Shown here: piece by piece, positions 24,076-31,380 of the stretch
How the letters are laid out: each line of letters starts with the position of its first letter
Position numbering within the stretch: the stretch's first letter is position 1
IMG/VR virus record: IMGVR_UViG_3300030060_001790
Span: 1 to 32,312 of that record
DNA: 32,312 nt
Reading direction: 5' to 3' (one strand)
Source of the DNA: a virus
Program-made: the position numbers and the translations under genes
The notes under the pieces: generated by a model
The model's database searches: none
The model's input: only the letters and a program-made list of their open reading frames with translations
What the model was told of the DNA's origin: nothing

Positions 24076-24714
24076 CTATTTAAATGGATATCCTAAATGC
24101 CATAAGACAAGTGAGTATCTAGTTCCTCTCGTTATTGGTTTAACTCTATGCCACAAATGTGAAGGAAATACTACGATAGAGCCTTTAGGTAATATTTCCG
24201 GTACTTTTCTTATATGTTTACTTTCATCCCTCATATTAGGATCATAATTTCTAAAATCAAATTCTAATTCCCCACCTGTATATTCGGAGCCATCTGTTAA
24301 TTGACAAGTCATAGATAGTTTTCTAACTTTGCCATTATCAGGATCACCTTCTTTTCTTTGATAGGGTTTAGGCCAAGGATCTGTATGCCAATCATAATAT
24401 TGGTTTAATTTATATTTTGTAAACTGACAAGACTCGGATCTGTCCCACTGAAAATTCCATCCAGCATTTTTATTAGCCATATGAACATATGGATGTATTT
24501 CTTTATAGATCCAAGTATCGTTTAACCAAACTAAATCAGAATTTCTTTTTCTTTTTAAATCTAATACTTCATCTTTATTTAATATTTTCTTATCACCATA
24601 ACCGCCTGTCTTTGCCATTACTTCTTCTTTAGATAATGCATATTTAACAACTTCATCACAAAACTTAGGAGTTAACACTCCACTAAAATACCAAAAGTAA
24701 TTAGATAAATTCAT
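24076..24714 (-). CDS. 2OG-Fe(II) oxygenase (PKHD-type hydroxylase-like)
   Basis: Protein of 212 residues with the best oxygenase signature of the cassette: H110-T-D112 (YYDWHTDPW), the GGELEF strand at 148-153, then PKGSIVVFPSHLWHRV with H189, and R199 (TRYSLVLW) to bind 2-oxoglutarate. Length and motif order match PKHD-type hydroxylases such as PiuC/YbiX. It overlaps the preceding gene by 14 bases and ends one base before the next start. The substrate is unknown; similar genes lie near tail fiber genes in cyanophages (from memory). Confidence 0.92.
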   Translation of the reverse strand: MNLSNYFWYFSGVLTPKFCDEVVKYALSKEEVMAKTGGYGDKKILNKDEVLDLKRKRNSDLVWLNDTWIYKEIHPYVHMANKNAGWNFQWDRSESCQFTKYKLNQYYDWHTDPWPKPYQRKEGDPDNGKVRKLSMTCQLTDGSEYTGGELEFDFRNYDPNMRDESKHIRKVPEILPKGSIVVFPSHLWHRVKPITRGTRYSLVLWHLGYPFK

Positions 24715-25204
24715 AAGATGTAGTTAAAATAAAGTTTAAAGAATCCTTTTGATTGTTTGTTATGTAATACATCTGCGTAGATGGAAACATAATAAAATAA
24801 TTATTTTTTAAAGGTATGTCCCAACTTCTTCCCGCTCTTCTGTTTTGGTCATAGTGTATTCGAACACTACAGTCCTTAACATTTACTCCATAAAGGAATG
24901 TGTAATCAGGAGAATTTCTTAAATCAACTGGATCAATATTTAATAAAGGAATAGAAACTTCTTGTGGTTTATAAGCATTACCCCACGTTTCTTTATTTAC
25001 TAAAGTAAAACCGTGCTCGACATTTATATGCTCTCGCATATAAGTATTTAACATATCCCAGTTTCTTGAAAATGGAAATTTAGAATTTTTAATTTGTGAT
25101 GATAAAATATCTGATTGAAGTGTGTCTCGGTTTATTTCAAAACCTTTAGGCATATCAATCTTGCCATAATGTAAATCTATTTCAGATAATACTTTCTTGT
25201 GCAT
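24701..25204 (-). CDS. Jelly-roll protein resembling 2OG oxygenases, distal His missing
   Basis: Protein of 167 residues whose C-terminal half follows the oxygenase layout: H117-x-D119 (IHYDQNRRAGRSW), then NYFIMFPSTQMYYITNN and LNFILTTSYEF. Where the distal His ligand is expected (after FPS) the sequence has Met-Tyr-Tyr, so the metal triad looks incomplete. It may be an inactive relative, a cupin with another ligand set, or a non-enzymatic virion part. The start at 25204 has only a weak ribosome-binding site; M18 is an alternative. It leads the oxygenase cassette and overlaps the next gene by 14 bases. Confidence 0.7.
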   Translation of the reverse strand: MHKKVLSEIDLHYGKIDMPKGFEINRDTLQSDILSSQIKNSKFPFSRNWDMLNTYMREHINVEHGFTLVNKETWGNAYKPQEVSIPLLNIDPVDLRNSPDYTFLYGVNVKDCSVRIHYDQNRRAGRSWDIPLKNNYFIMFPSTQMYYITNNQKDSLNFILTTSYEFI

Positions 25205-25222
25205 ACCACATACTTTTTTAAT

Positions 25223-25678
25223 TTATGCTTTGCCGTCTGTCAAGTCCCAAGATTGACCAGCTTCATTCCAAACATAATGCCATCTGTGAGTATTTGCTGT
25301 ATTTTGTGATTCTTGTTCTGCTGTTAATGCTGGAGCATCGCCAATTGGTGATTTCCATAATGCTGTTGTAGTATCTTTTACCCAAGATGGATAAGGTGAT
25401 TGAGGCCAAAAAATTTGATTATCTTCGTCCCAAGTATAACCTATACCTGCATAGTTTCCTCTAAATGCTTTTGAATTGTCGCCTGATGAATGTGTATTTT
25501 GTCTAGTATTATATGAAGTTTGAATCCACATAGGAGCAGGCCAATTATTATGTCTCTCTAAATATTGTTGTCCTACTGATTCATCTTCAACGCCATCAGC
25601 GTTAAGCATATCATTGTTACCACAAGTTAATACTCCGATAACTTTTCCATTCATTCCTATTTTTGCAAAGTGTGCCAT
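25223..25678 (-). CDS. Conserved marine-phage virion protein
   Basis: Protein of 151 residues beginning MAHFAKIGMNGKVIGVLTC, with aromatic-rich segments (NNWPAPMWIQTSYNTRQN, GYTWDEDNQIFWPQSPYP, TTTALWKSPIGDAPAL) and a C-terminal WHYVWNEAGQSWDL. I recall near-identical proteins in many cyanophages and pelagiphages, usually annotated as hypothetical or virion structural. AAGGAGAAACAT gives a strong ribosome-binding site. Location between the glycine-rich tail proteins and the oxygenase cassette supports a tail or capsid-decoration role. No catalytic motif seen. Confidence 0.85.
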   Translation of the reverse strand: MAHFAKIGMNGKVIGVLTCGNNDMLNADGVEDESVGQQYLERHNNWPAPMWIQTSYNTRQNTHSSGDNSKAFRGNYAGIGYTWDEDNQIFWPQSPYPSWVKDTTTALWKSPIGDAPALTAEQESQNTANTHRWHYVWNEAGQSWDLTDGKA

Positions 25679-25726
25679 ATGTTTCTCCTTATATATTAAT
25701 TTTAAATTTGTGTAAATACATAAATA

Positions 25727-27178
25727 TTATTGATATTTATATCTAATTATTACTATACCACTTCCACCTGCTCTTGGTACTCCTGGATCTGGAGCACTAC
25801 CTCCTCCACCGCCAGTATTTGTACCTCCTGCTGTAGCCGCTTGTCCTCCTCCTGGATTACCTGGTTGACCAAATCCTTGTCCTCCACCCCCAACTCCTGG
25901 AGCTCCACCTGCACCTGGACCACCTGGGACTGAATTAATTGCTCCTCCTCCACCACCAGAAAAATATCTTGCATTAGGTACAGGACCTGTAGTTCCATTA
26001 CAATTTCCAAAACCTGTTTGAGCTACATAAGAACCAGCTCCGCCAATTCCTGCAAATCCAGGAGTGTTTGACGCGCCTGGTAATAATGAATCTCCACCAG
26101 CACAAGCAGCACCACCGCCGCCACCTCCGGCTGTTGCGTAAAGTTGACCATCTGCCCCTTTACCACCTGGAGTTCCTTGAGCTATAGGCGTTGCGGGAGT
26201 ATTTCCTGCTCCACCTGCATAAGCCGTTGGAAGGGCCCCAGTTACCGATCCTACTGCACCACCACCCGAGCCACCATCTAACCCAACATTGTGAGGAGGC
26301 GATTTTCCTCCTCCACCACCTGCTGAAATAATACTTGATCCAATAGATGAAGTTCCACCTGGTCCTCCATCAGTTGCTGTTGCTCCTACTCCTGCAGATC
26401 CAGCTGCTCCTACTGTTATAGCATATGGGGCTGCTGGTAAAGTTAAACCTGTTGGACTTGCTAAAGGTGAAGTAATAGGTGCTGACATACAAGTGTCATT
26501 AGATAGTCTAAAACCACCAGCTCCTCCTCCACCACCAAGGCCACCACCACCGCCACCACCACCAGCTACTACTAAATAATCTACTACAGACGAACCACCA
26601 GGATTTCCTGCACAAGTAATGGTAAAAGTACCTGGACTTGTAAAAGTATGAATTTTAAAATTATCCTGCGTACTTATACAACCACCTGTTGCTGCTACAT
26701 ATAAAGCAGTTGGTGCATCGGTTTGATTTCCTGAATCAGTTACAATCCATCCTTTTGTTGCATCTACATAAACTAAAGTAACTGCTACTCCATTTGTTTT
26801 TATAGTTGCATTAACTGCTTCTCCTCCAATATTAGAACTATTTCTAAGAAGAACACAATTAGCTGTAGCAAAATTTTTGGCATAATCAGCAACTCCCACT
26901 ACATCACCTGCTGTAGGTGTGGCAGGTAAAGTTACATCTACTGCTCCTGTTGTCGCGGTGTCTACAAAATATCCAACACCTGCTGTTGCTGTAAAATCTA
27001 CTGTTTTAATTGATGCTACATCCCAGTTAACTGCACCCGTTGCACCAAAACCTGTTGCTGTACCATTGTTTGAAATCGTTACACCTGCAGGAATATTAAT
27101 TGTATCTCCACTATCTCCTAATGTGGTTGTACCACACGCTGTTCTTGGACTAATTTTATTTACTTTAACTTCACTCAT
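25727..27178 (-). CDS. Glycine-rich tail-tip protein, copy 3 (receptor-binding candidate)
   Basis: Protein of 483 residues in three parts: an N-terminal anchor (EVKVNKISPRTACGTT, GFGATGAVNWD), the shared AGDVV beta domain near 85-150 (TPTAGDVVGVADYAKN to VTLVYVDATKGW), and a glycine-rich C-terminal half (VVAGGGGGGGGLGGGGG, GGPGAGGAPGVGGGGQG) ending GIVIIRYKYQ. Gly-rich tips of this kind form polyglycine-II bundles in T-even-type adhesins, so receptor binding is a reasonable inference. Pro occurs in Gly-x-Pro contexts (GQPGNPGGG). TAGGAAAAAATT precedes the start. Last of three tandem paralogs. Confidence 0.85.
   Translation of the reverse strand: MSEVKVNKISPRTACGTTTLGDSGDTINIPAGVTISNNGTATGFGATGAVNWDVASIKTVDFTATAGVGYFVDTATTGAVDVTLPATPTAGDVVGVADYAKNFATANCVLLRNSSNIGGEAVNATIKTNGVAVTLVYVDATKGWIVTDSGNQTDAPTALYVAATGGCISTQDNFKIHTFTSPGTFTITCAGNPGGSSVVDYLVVAGGGGGGGGLGGGGGAGGFRLSNDTCMSAPITSPLASPTGLTLPAAPYAITVGAAGSAGVGATATDGGPGGTSSIGSSIISAGGGGGKSPPHNVGLDGGSGGGAVGSVTGALPTAYAGGAGNTPATPIAQGTPGGKGADGQLYATAGGGGGGAACAGGDSLLPGASNTPGFAGIGGAGSYVAQTGFGNCNGTTGPVPNARYFSGGGGGAINSVPGGPGAGGAPGVGGGGQGFGQPGNPGGGQAATAGGTNTGGGGGSAPDPGVPRAGGSGIVIIRYKYQ
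26520..26575 (-). repeat. Low-complexity GGN-codon tract
   Basis: A dense run of CCACCACC-type triplets on the plus strand encodes the longest uninterrupted Gly stretches of copy 3. Comparable tracts occur near 27230-27270, 27905-27935 and 29318-29365. They are coding low-complexity sequence and possible sites of slippage or recombination between the paralogs. Confidence 0.6.
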
Positions 27179-27187
27179 AATTTTTTC

Positions 27188-28558
27188 CTATTGAAATTTA
27201 TACCTTATCATTACTATACCTGAACCACCACCTTGACCATTACCATTACCACCACCTCCGCCACCACCAGTATTTATTGTTCCTGCAACAGCAGCTATAG
27301 CAGGTGATGGTTGACACGCATTCCCACCTCCACCTGAACCACCTATTCCTTTACAAGTGCTATATTTATAAGAACCACCGCCTCCACCAGCAAAATATCT
27401 TGTTGAACTGACTGGTCCTGGAGTTCCATAACTTGGAGCTGTTGGACCTAATACAGCATCTGGCCAGTAATTTCCTGTACCACCATTACCACCAGTATTT
27501 ACGGGTGGACTACCAGGAGTACCATTTGTTCCTGCAGTAGTTGCACCACCTCCACCACCTCCACCATAATAAGGTGCAGCAGATCCTGTTCCACCATCTT
27601 CACCTTGAGAAACGGGAGTAGCCGGTGTATTACCTGATCCACCTACATCTGGTCCGTGGCCTCCACCACCTCCAGATCCACCATCAGCGCCAGTTCCTAT
27701 GTTACTATTAGCTCCACCACCTCTTCCACCGCCAGCTGATGTAATTGTTGTTGAACCTGCAAAAACTGAAGCATCTCCAGAAGTAGCACAAGGTATTCCA
27801 GTTCCTGCTCCTCCTACTGTAACTGGATAACCTGTTGCTGTAACTGGTAAACCTGCAGTAGTTGGACTTGGATAATTTTGTCTAAAACCACCAGCACCTC
27901 CGCCTCCAAAACTTCCTCCTCCACCACCAGCAACAACCGCGTATTCTATAGTATTTGAACCTGCGCAATTACCTACAGAACAAACTGTAAAAGTTCCTGG
28001 ACTTGTAAAAATATGAGTTTTGAAATCACCAACAGTAAGTGTAGTATTACCCCCACACGCTGCTATGTAGGTAGGTATTCCCGATGAAGAACTAAATGTT
28101 GTAGATTCTATTGATCTCCAACCAACAGTAGAATCCACATAAACTAAAGTTAAACCTTGACCCTCGGTACTTAATGTTAATAAACCTGCAGCAGTTCCAC
28201 CATTAATTTTAACACCTGAGGGTGCTTGAATTACAAATGAATAACTATCAAAAGTATTATTATAATCTTGAATTGAAATGATATCTCCTGCACTAGCAGT
28301 TGGTAAAGTCATTGTTATTTTACCTGCTGTAGTATTTATAAAATAACCTTCACCGTTTGCCCCTGTAAAATCTCCTGTTTTAGGAGTTGTTTGCCAATCT
28401 ACTGTTCCTGTTCGACCAAATCCTGATTGTGATGCACCAGCAGCTAAGTTAATACTATCGCCACTTGCACCCAGTGTAATTGTTGTACCACATTTTTTGA
28501 TGATGTTTGAATCATCTGAAACTTTATTTACATTATCTACTTTAATTTTACTTGTCAT
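27188..28558 (-). CDS. Glycine-rich tail-tip protein, copy 2 (receptor-binding candidate)
   Basis: Protein of 456 residues with the same plan as its neighbours: N-terminal anchor (KIKVDNVNKVSDDSNIIKKC, SGFGRTGTVDWQ), the AGD beta domain (TASAGDIISIQDYNNT to LTLVYVDSTVGW), and a Gly-rich C-terminal half (YAVVAGGGGGSFGGGGAGG, PYYGGGGGGGATTAG, TRYFAGGGGGSYK) ending SGIVMIRYKFQ. It is coupled to copy 1 by TAATG. The middle differs most from the other two copies, as expected if tips bind different receptors. Confidence 0.85.
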   Translation of the reverse strand: MTSKIKVDNVNKVSDDSNIIKKCGTTITLGASGDSINLAAGASQSGFGRTGTVDWQTTPKTGDFTGANGEGYFINTTAGKITMTLPTASAGDIISIQDYNNTFDSYSFVIQAPSGVKINGGTAAGLLTLSTEGQGLTLVYVDSTVGWRSIESTTFSSSSGIPTYIAACGGNTTLTVGDFKTHIFTSPGTFTVCSVGNCAGSNTIEYAVVAGGGGGSFGGGGAGGFRQNYPSPTTAGLPVTATGYPVTVGGAGTGIPCATSGDASVFAGSTTITSAGGGRGGGANSNIGTGADGGSGGGGGHGPDVGGSGNTPATPVSQGEDGGTGSAAPYYGGGGGGGATTAGTNGTPGSPPVNTGGNGGTGNYWPDAVLGPTAPSYGTPGPVSSTRYFAGGGGGSYKYSTCKGIGGSGGGGNACQPSPAIAAVAGTINTGGGGGGGNGNGQGGGSGIVMIRYKFQ

Positions 28559-29973
28559 TATTGATACCTATACCTTAATATTACTACTCCAGATCCACCA
28601 TTTCCGCCCGGTTGGTTAGAACTACTACAGCCACCACCTGCACCTCCACCTCCGCCAGTGTTAACTGTTCCTGCTGTTCCTGGACTACCTGATTTACCCC
28701 AACCACCAGTTCCACCACCACCAGTTCCACCGGTTCCTGGAGCGCCAGATGGGGGATCCCATCTCCGACCTCCGCCACCGCCGCCAGCATAAGCTACGCT
28801 AGCTCCTGAAATTTCTGTTGTTGCTCCTGCACCACCATCACCAGCTTCACCTGGTCCTGGATAATTTTGTCCGTTATCACCTACAGCAGTTGCTCCTCCA
28901 CCACCGCCGCCATTTTGAGCTAAAGCTGAACTACACGATAAGTTGGCTGTTCCTCCATTATTTCCTTGTGCTGGAGTTGTTGGAGGTGTGTTTCCTGTTC
29001 CTGCACCACATCCACCAATAGGGCCTGTATAACCGAAACCGCCTCCACCAGATCCACCATTTCCTCCTGGAGTTCCTGCACCTGAATAAGGACTGGCTCC
29101 AAATCCACCTGTACCACCACCCGCAGAAGTAATTGATGAAAAAGTTGAAACATCTCCTACGCCTGGTACATTACCCGCTGAATTAGCACTTCCTCCTCCT
29201 CCAACGGCTATTGGATAAGATGTTGCTGTTACTGTAATTCTGTTTCCTGGTGTGGGATATCCATCTAAGGGACTTGCTGTATAAGGAGTTGAAAGAGATT
29301 TTAATTCTCTATATCCACCAGCACCTCCACCACCACCACCACCTTCCGCACTTCCGCCACCTCCAGAACCACCAGCTACAACCATATAAGAAATTATATT
29401 TCTTGCAGCACAAGCTGCTATAGCTGAAACCGTAAAAGTTCCTGGTGCTGTAAATTTATGAATTTTGTCATTACCAGAATATGAAACTGTTCCACCACAG
29501 CAAGTAGCTTGTACAAAGGCACTTGCTCTTACATTAGATGTTGAATCCATAGTATTAACCCAACCTTGTGTTGAATCTGCATATACAAAAGTTACTGATT
29601 GACCTTCTGTAATTAAACTAACATCCGCATTTATTCCACCTATTTTATCTGTTCCATTGGGACTTATAGTGACAGCATATGTTTGCCAAGTAGCTGCGTA
29701 ATCCGCCATAGAAATTATATCTCCAGCAGAACCTGCTGGTAAGTTAAGTGTTATTGTGCCTGATGTTGTATTTAAAAAATATCCTTTTCCGGAAACTCCT
29801 GTAACAGGAGAATCTCCGGTTACTTTTGGAGTTGTAATCCAATCAACAGTTCCTGTTCTTCCAAATCCTGTTTGACTAGCACCACTACCTAAAGCTACTG
29901 TATCTCCTGAACCCCCTAAAGTTAAGGTTGTTCCGCATTGTGGTTCAATTGTATTTACTTCTACTTTACTCAT
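28558..29973 (-). CDS. Glycine-rich tail-tip protein, copy 1 (receptor-binding candidate)
   Basis: Protein of 471 residues: anchor (KVEVNTIEPQCGTTLTLGG, QTGFGRTGTVDW), AGD beta domain (PAGSAGDIISMADYAATW to VTFVYADSTQGW), and Gly-rich C-terminal half (YMVVAGGSGGGGSAEGGG, NGGGGGGATAVGDNG, VNTGGGGGAGGG) ending GVVILRYRYQ. The closing RYRYQ matches RYKYQ and RYKFQ of copies 3 and 2, so the tip end is conserved. It begins at the TAATG overlap with the 58-residue gene and has no separate Shine-Dalgarno. Confidence 0.85.
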   Translation of the reverse strand: MSKVEVNTIEPQCGTTLTLGGSGDTVALGSGASQTGFGRTGTVDWITTPKVTGDSPVTGVSGKGYFLNTTSGTITLNLPAGSAGDIISMADYAATWQTYAVTISPNGTDKIGGINADVSLITEGQSVTFVYADSTQGWVNTMDSTSNVRASAFVQATCCGGTVSYSGNDKIHKFTAPGTFTVSAIAACAARNIISYMVVAGGSGGGGSAEGGGGGGGAGGYRELKSLSTPYTASPLDGYPTPGNRITVTATSYPIAVGGGGSANSAGNVPGVGDVSTFSSITSAGGGTGGFGASPYSGAGTPGGNGGSGGGGFGYTGPIGGCGAGTGNTPPTTPAQGNNGGTANLSCSSALAQNGGGGGGATAVGDNGQNYPGPGEAGDGGAGATTEISGASVAYAGGGGGGRRWDPPSGAPGTGGTGGGGTGGWGKSGSPGTAGTVNTGGGGGAGGGCSSSNQPGGNGGSGVVILRYRYQ

Positions 29974-30149
29974 TATACTATTACTAAAGTTCCTGTTACT
30001 GTTATCGTCGCAGGAATTGTAATAGGTCCTGCAAGAACTCCATTTTCTACAGTTTGAGTTCCATCAATCGTTGCCGCTTGATTATTTATAAATTCATTTG
30101 GAGAAGTCTGCCCTCCGATGTATTGGATTCCATTTACTACTGCCGTCAT
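29973..30149 (-). CDS. 58-residue small tail-associated protein
   Basis: A short gene with a perfect TAGGAGGAATT site directly before its ATG at 30149, and an end that shares one base with the start of copy 1 (TAATG). It encodes MTAVVNGIQYIGGQTSPNEF at the N-terminus and a beta-type end (VLAGPITIPATITVTGTLVIV). The last segment resembles repeated shaft motifs of phage fibres (from memory: LAGP-x-TI-x-x-T-x-TV-x-GTL-x-I). It fills the only gap between the fibre genes and the preceding small tail gene. Likely a fibre- or tail-associated protein; the exact role is unknown. Confidence 0.8.
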   Translation of the reverse strand: MTAVVNGIQYIGGQTSPNEFINNQAATIDGTQTVENGVLAGPITIPATITVTGTLVIV

Positions 30150-30157
30150 AATTCCTC

Positions 30158-30481
30158 CTACGAACTAATTTGACTAATGTATGACGTAACAATATCACAG
30201 CTTGAAGCTGTATTTGAAACTGCCGTTAATACATCGCCTAGTTTTAAAACAATTTTAGCTCCGCCTTGGATTAATTCAATTGCAGAATTTGGTGGGATAA
30301 CAACACCTTTTGCAAGATATTTATTTCCACTGTTGATAATGTAAACATCAACTTCAATTGTAGAAGTTAAAATATTACATAATCTAATTCCTATGACCGC
30401 ATCATAATCCGCTCCAGTTACAAGCGTTGCTGCAACTGTTCCTACTGCTGATTGTAAATTGTTTCTAAAATTTTGTGCCAT
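30158..30481 (-). CDS. Small beta-rich virion protein
   Basis: Protein of 107 residues beginning AQNFRNNLQSAVGTVAATLV, then strands (IGIRLCNILTSTIEVDVYII, YLAKGVVIPPNSAIELI, KIVLKLGDVLTAV, DIVTSYISQ). The strand pattern is close to that of the 114-residue protein at 18638-18982, so the two may be paralogs. AAGGAAAAAAAT is a good ribosome-binding site. The last three bases plus a G form the stop that overlaps the next gene's SD (TAG-GAGG). Probably a tail or capsid-surface component. Confidence 0.8.
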   Translation of the reverse strand: MAQNFRNNLQSAVGTVAATLVTGADYDAVIGIRLCNILTSTIEVDVYIINSGNKYLAKGVVIPPNSAIELIQGGAKIVLKLGDVLTAVSNTASSCDIVTSYISQISS

Positions 30482-30494
30482 ATTTTTTTCCTTT

Positions 30495-30881
30495 TTATAA
30501 CGCCACGGCCATTGCTAATGCAAAACCTGCGCTCGCTGCTCCTACTGGATCCCCAGATGAATCTAGGTAGACCGATTTACTTGCAGGCATTGTACAAAAT
30601 ACATCTTTAGTTGTACTAGTCCCGAAACTTATTTTTGAAGTGTTACCTGCAGAGTTACTTAAAACTGTATCTCTTTGTAAATTGGTAGAACTTGTAAGAG
30701 TTCCTAAACCTACTTCAAAATTTGCTGTACCTTGTTCGAATATACAATAATAAGTTGTATTAGAAGTTCCAATACCACTATTAAAAGTTACAAAACCAGT
30801 TGAAGCACCTGCAAGTGTAAAATCACCTGCTCCCGATGTTGTACTAGTTTCTTTTACTCGATCGTTAATTACTAATGCCAT
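30495..30881 (-). CDS. Tail/virion protein with fiber-like beta fold
   Basis: Protein of 128 residues: ALVINDRVKETSTTSGAGDF, then GFVTFNSGIGTSNTTYYCIF, VGLGTLTSSTNLQRDTVLS, KDVFCTMPASKSVYLDSSG and an Ala-rich end. This is a pattern I recognise from many phage structural proteins that follow the adaptor (from memory: RVKETSTTTGTGDFTLAGA..). No enzymatic residues. AGGAATAGTTA precedes the start. Likely part of the tail or fibre base. Confidence 0.82.
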   Translation of the reverse strand: MALVINDRVKETSTTSGAGDFTLAGASTGFVTFNSGIGTSNTTYYCIFEQGTANFEVGLGTLTSSTNLQRDTVLSNSAGNTSKISFGTSTTKDVFCTMPASKSVYLDSSGDPVGAASAGFALAMAVAL

Positions 30882-30890
30882 TAACTATTC

Positions 30891-31364
30891 CTATGGATTT
30901 CCAGTTATACTTAATAAAGCTCCAGATCCTGAAGGTGCCCCTGCTGTTGCACTTGGGAAAGTAACTTTAAAATCACCAGACGTAGAAGTAATGCTCGCAC
31001 CAAAATCTAAAATTGCTACTAGATATTGGTTCGTTGTTGTTCCACCAGGTGCTACATATTTATATAACACTCCAGTTCTTGCTGTGATTGTAGAAGTTGT
31101 CCATGTAGGATCAGTTGTAAAATCTACTGTTGTATAATCTCCTGTTTGTGCCACTACTCCTTGACCACAAGTTTTACCATTAGTTGTATAATTAGTTCCA
31201 ACTGTACCAACTTGGTTTGCAGTAGCAGAAGTATAACTTGTATCACTTGCTCCGTAAGGCGTAGCGTTAGTAAACAAAGCGAGATAATAACCATCGTTAA
31301 CAGATAGATCATGCTGTCCTTTTAGGATCCCTTGTTTAAAAGCATAAGGTACTACATTTGCCAT
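30891..31364 (-). CDS. Virion structural protein
   Basis: Protein of 157 residues beginning NVVPYAFKQGILKGQHDLSV with GYYLALFTNATPYGASDTSYT and later KVTFPSATAGAPSGSGALLSI. Mostly beta and Ser/Thr/Gly-rich, no motifs of enzymes. Strong ribosome-binding site (AAGGAGAAAAAAT). It follows the adaptor and precedes tail genes. The start resembles small head- or tail-surface proteins of podoviruses, but I cannot assign a name. Confidence 0.82.
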   Translation of the reverse strand: MANVVPYAFKQGILKGQHDLSVNDGYYLALFTNATPYGASDTSYTSATANQVGTVGTNYTTNGKTCGQGVVAQTGDYTTVDFTTDPTWTTSTITARTGVLYKYVAPGGTTTNQYLVAILDFGASITSTSGDFKVTFPSATAGAPSGSGALLSITGNP

Positions 31365-31380
31365 ATTTTTTTCTCCTTAA

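Noticed and set aside
25690-25725. Sigma-70-like TTTACA/TATAAG pair on the minus strand before the 151-residue virion protein
   Set aside because: The -10-like box overlaps the Shine-Dalgarno site, so transcription would start almost at the ATG. In such AT-rich sequence this can occur by chance.
26520-26575. CRISPR-like or satellite repeat made of CCACCACC triplets
   Set aside because: The repeats are in frame and encode glycine runs; there are no spacers or direct repeats of constant length.
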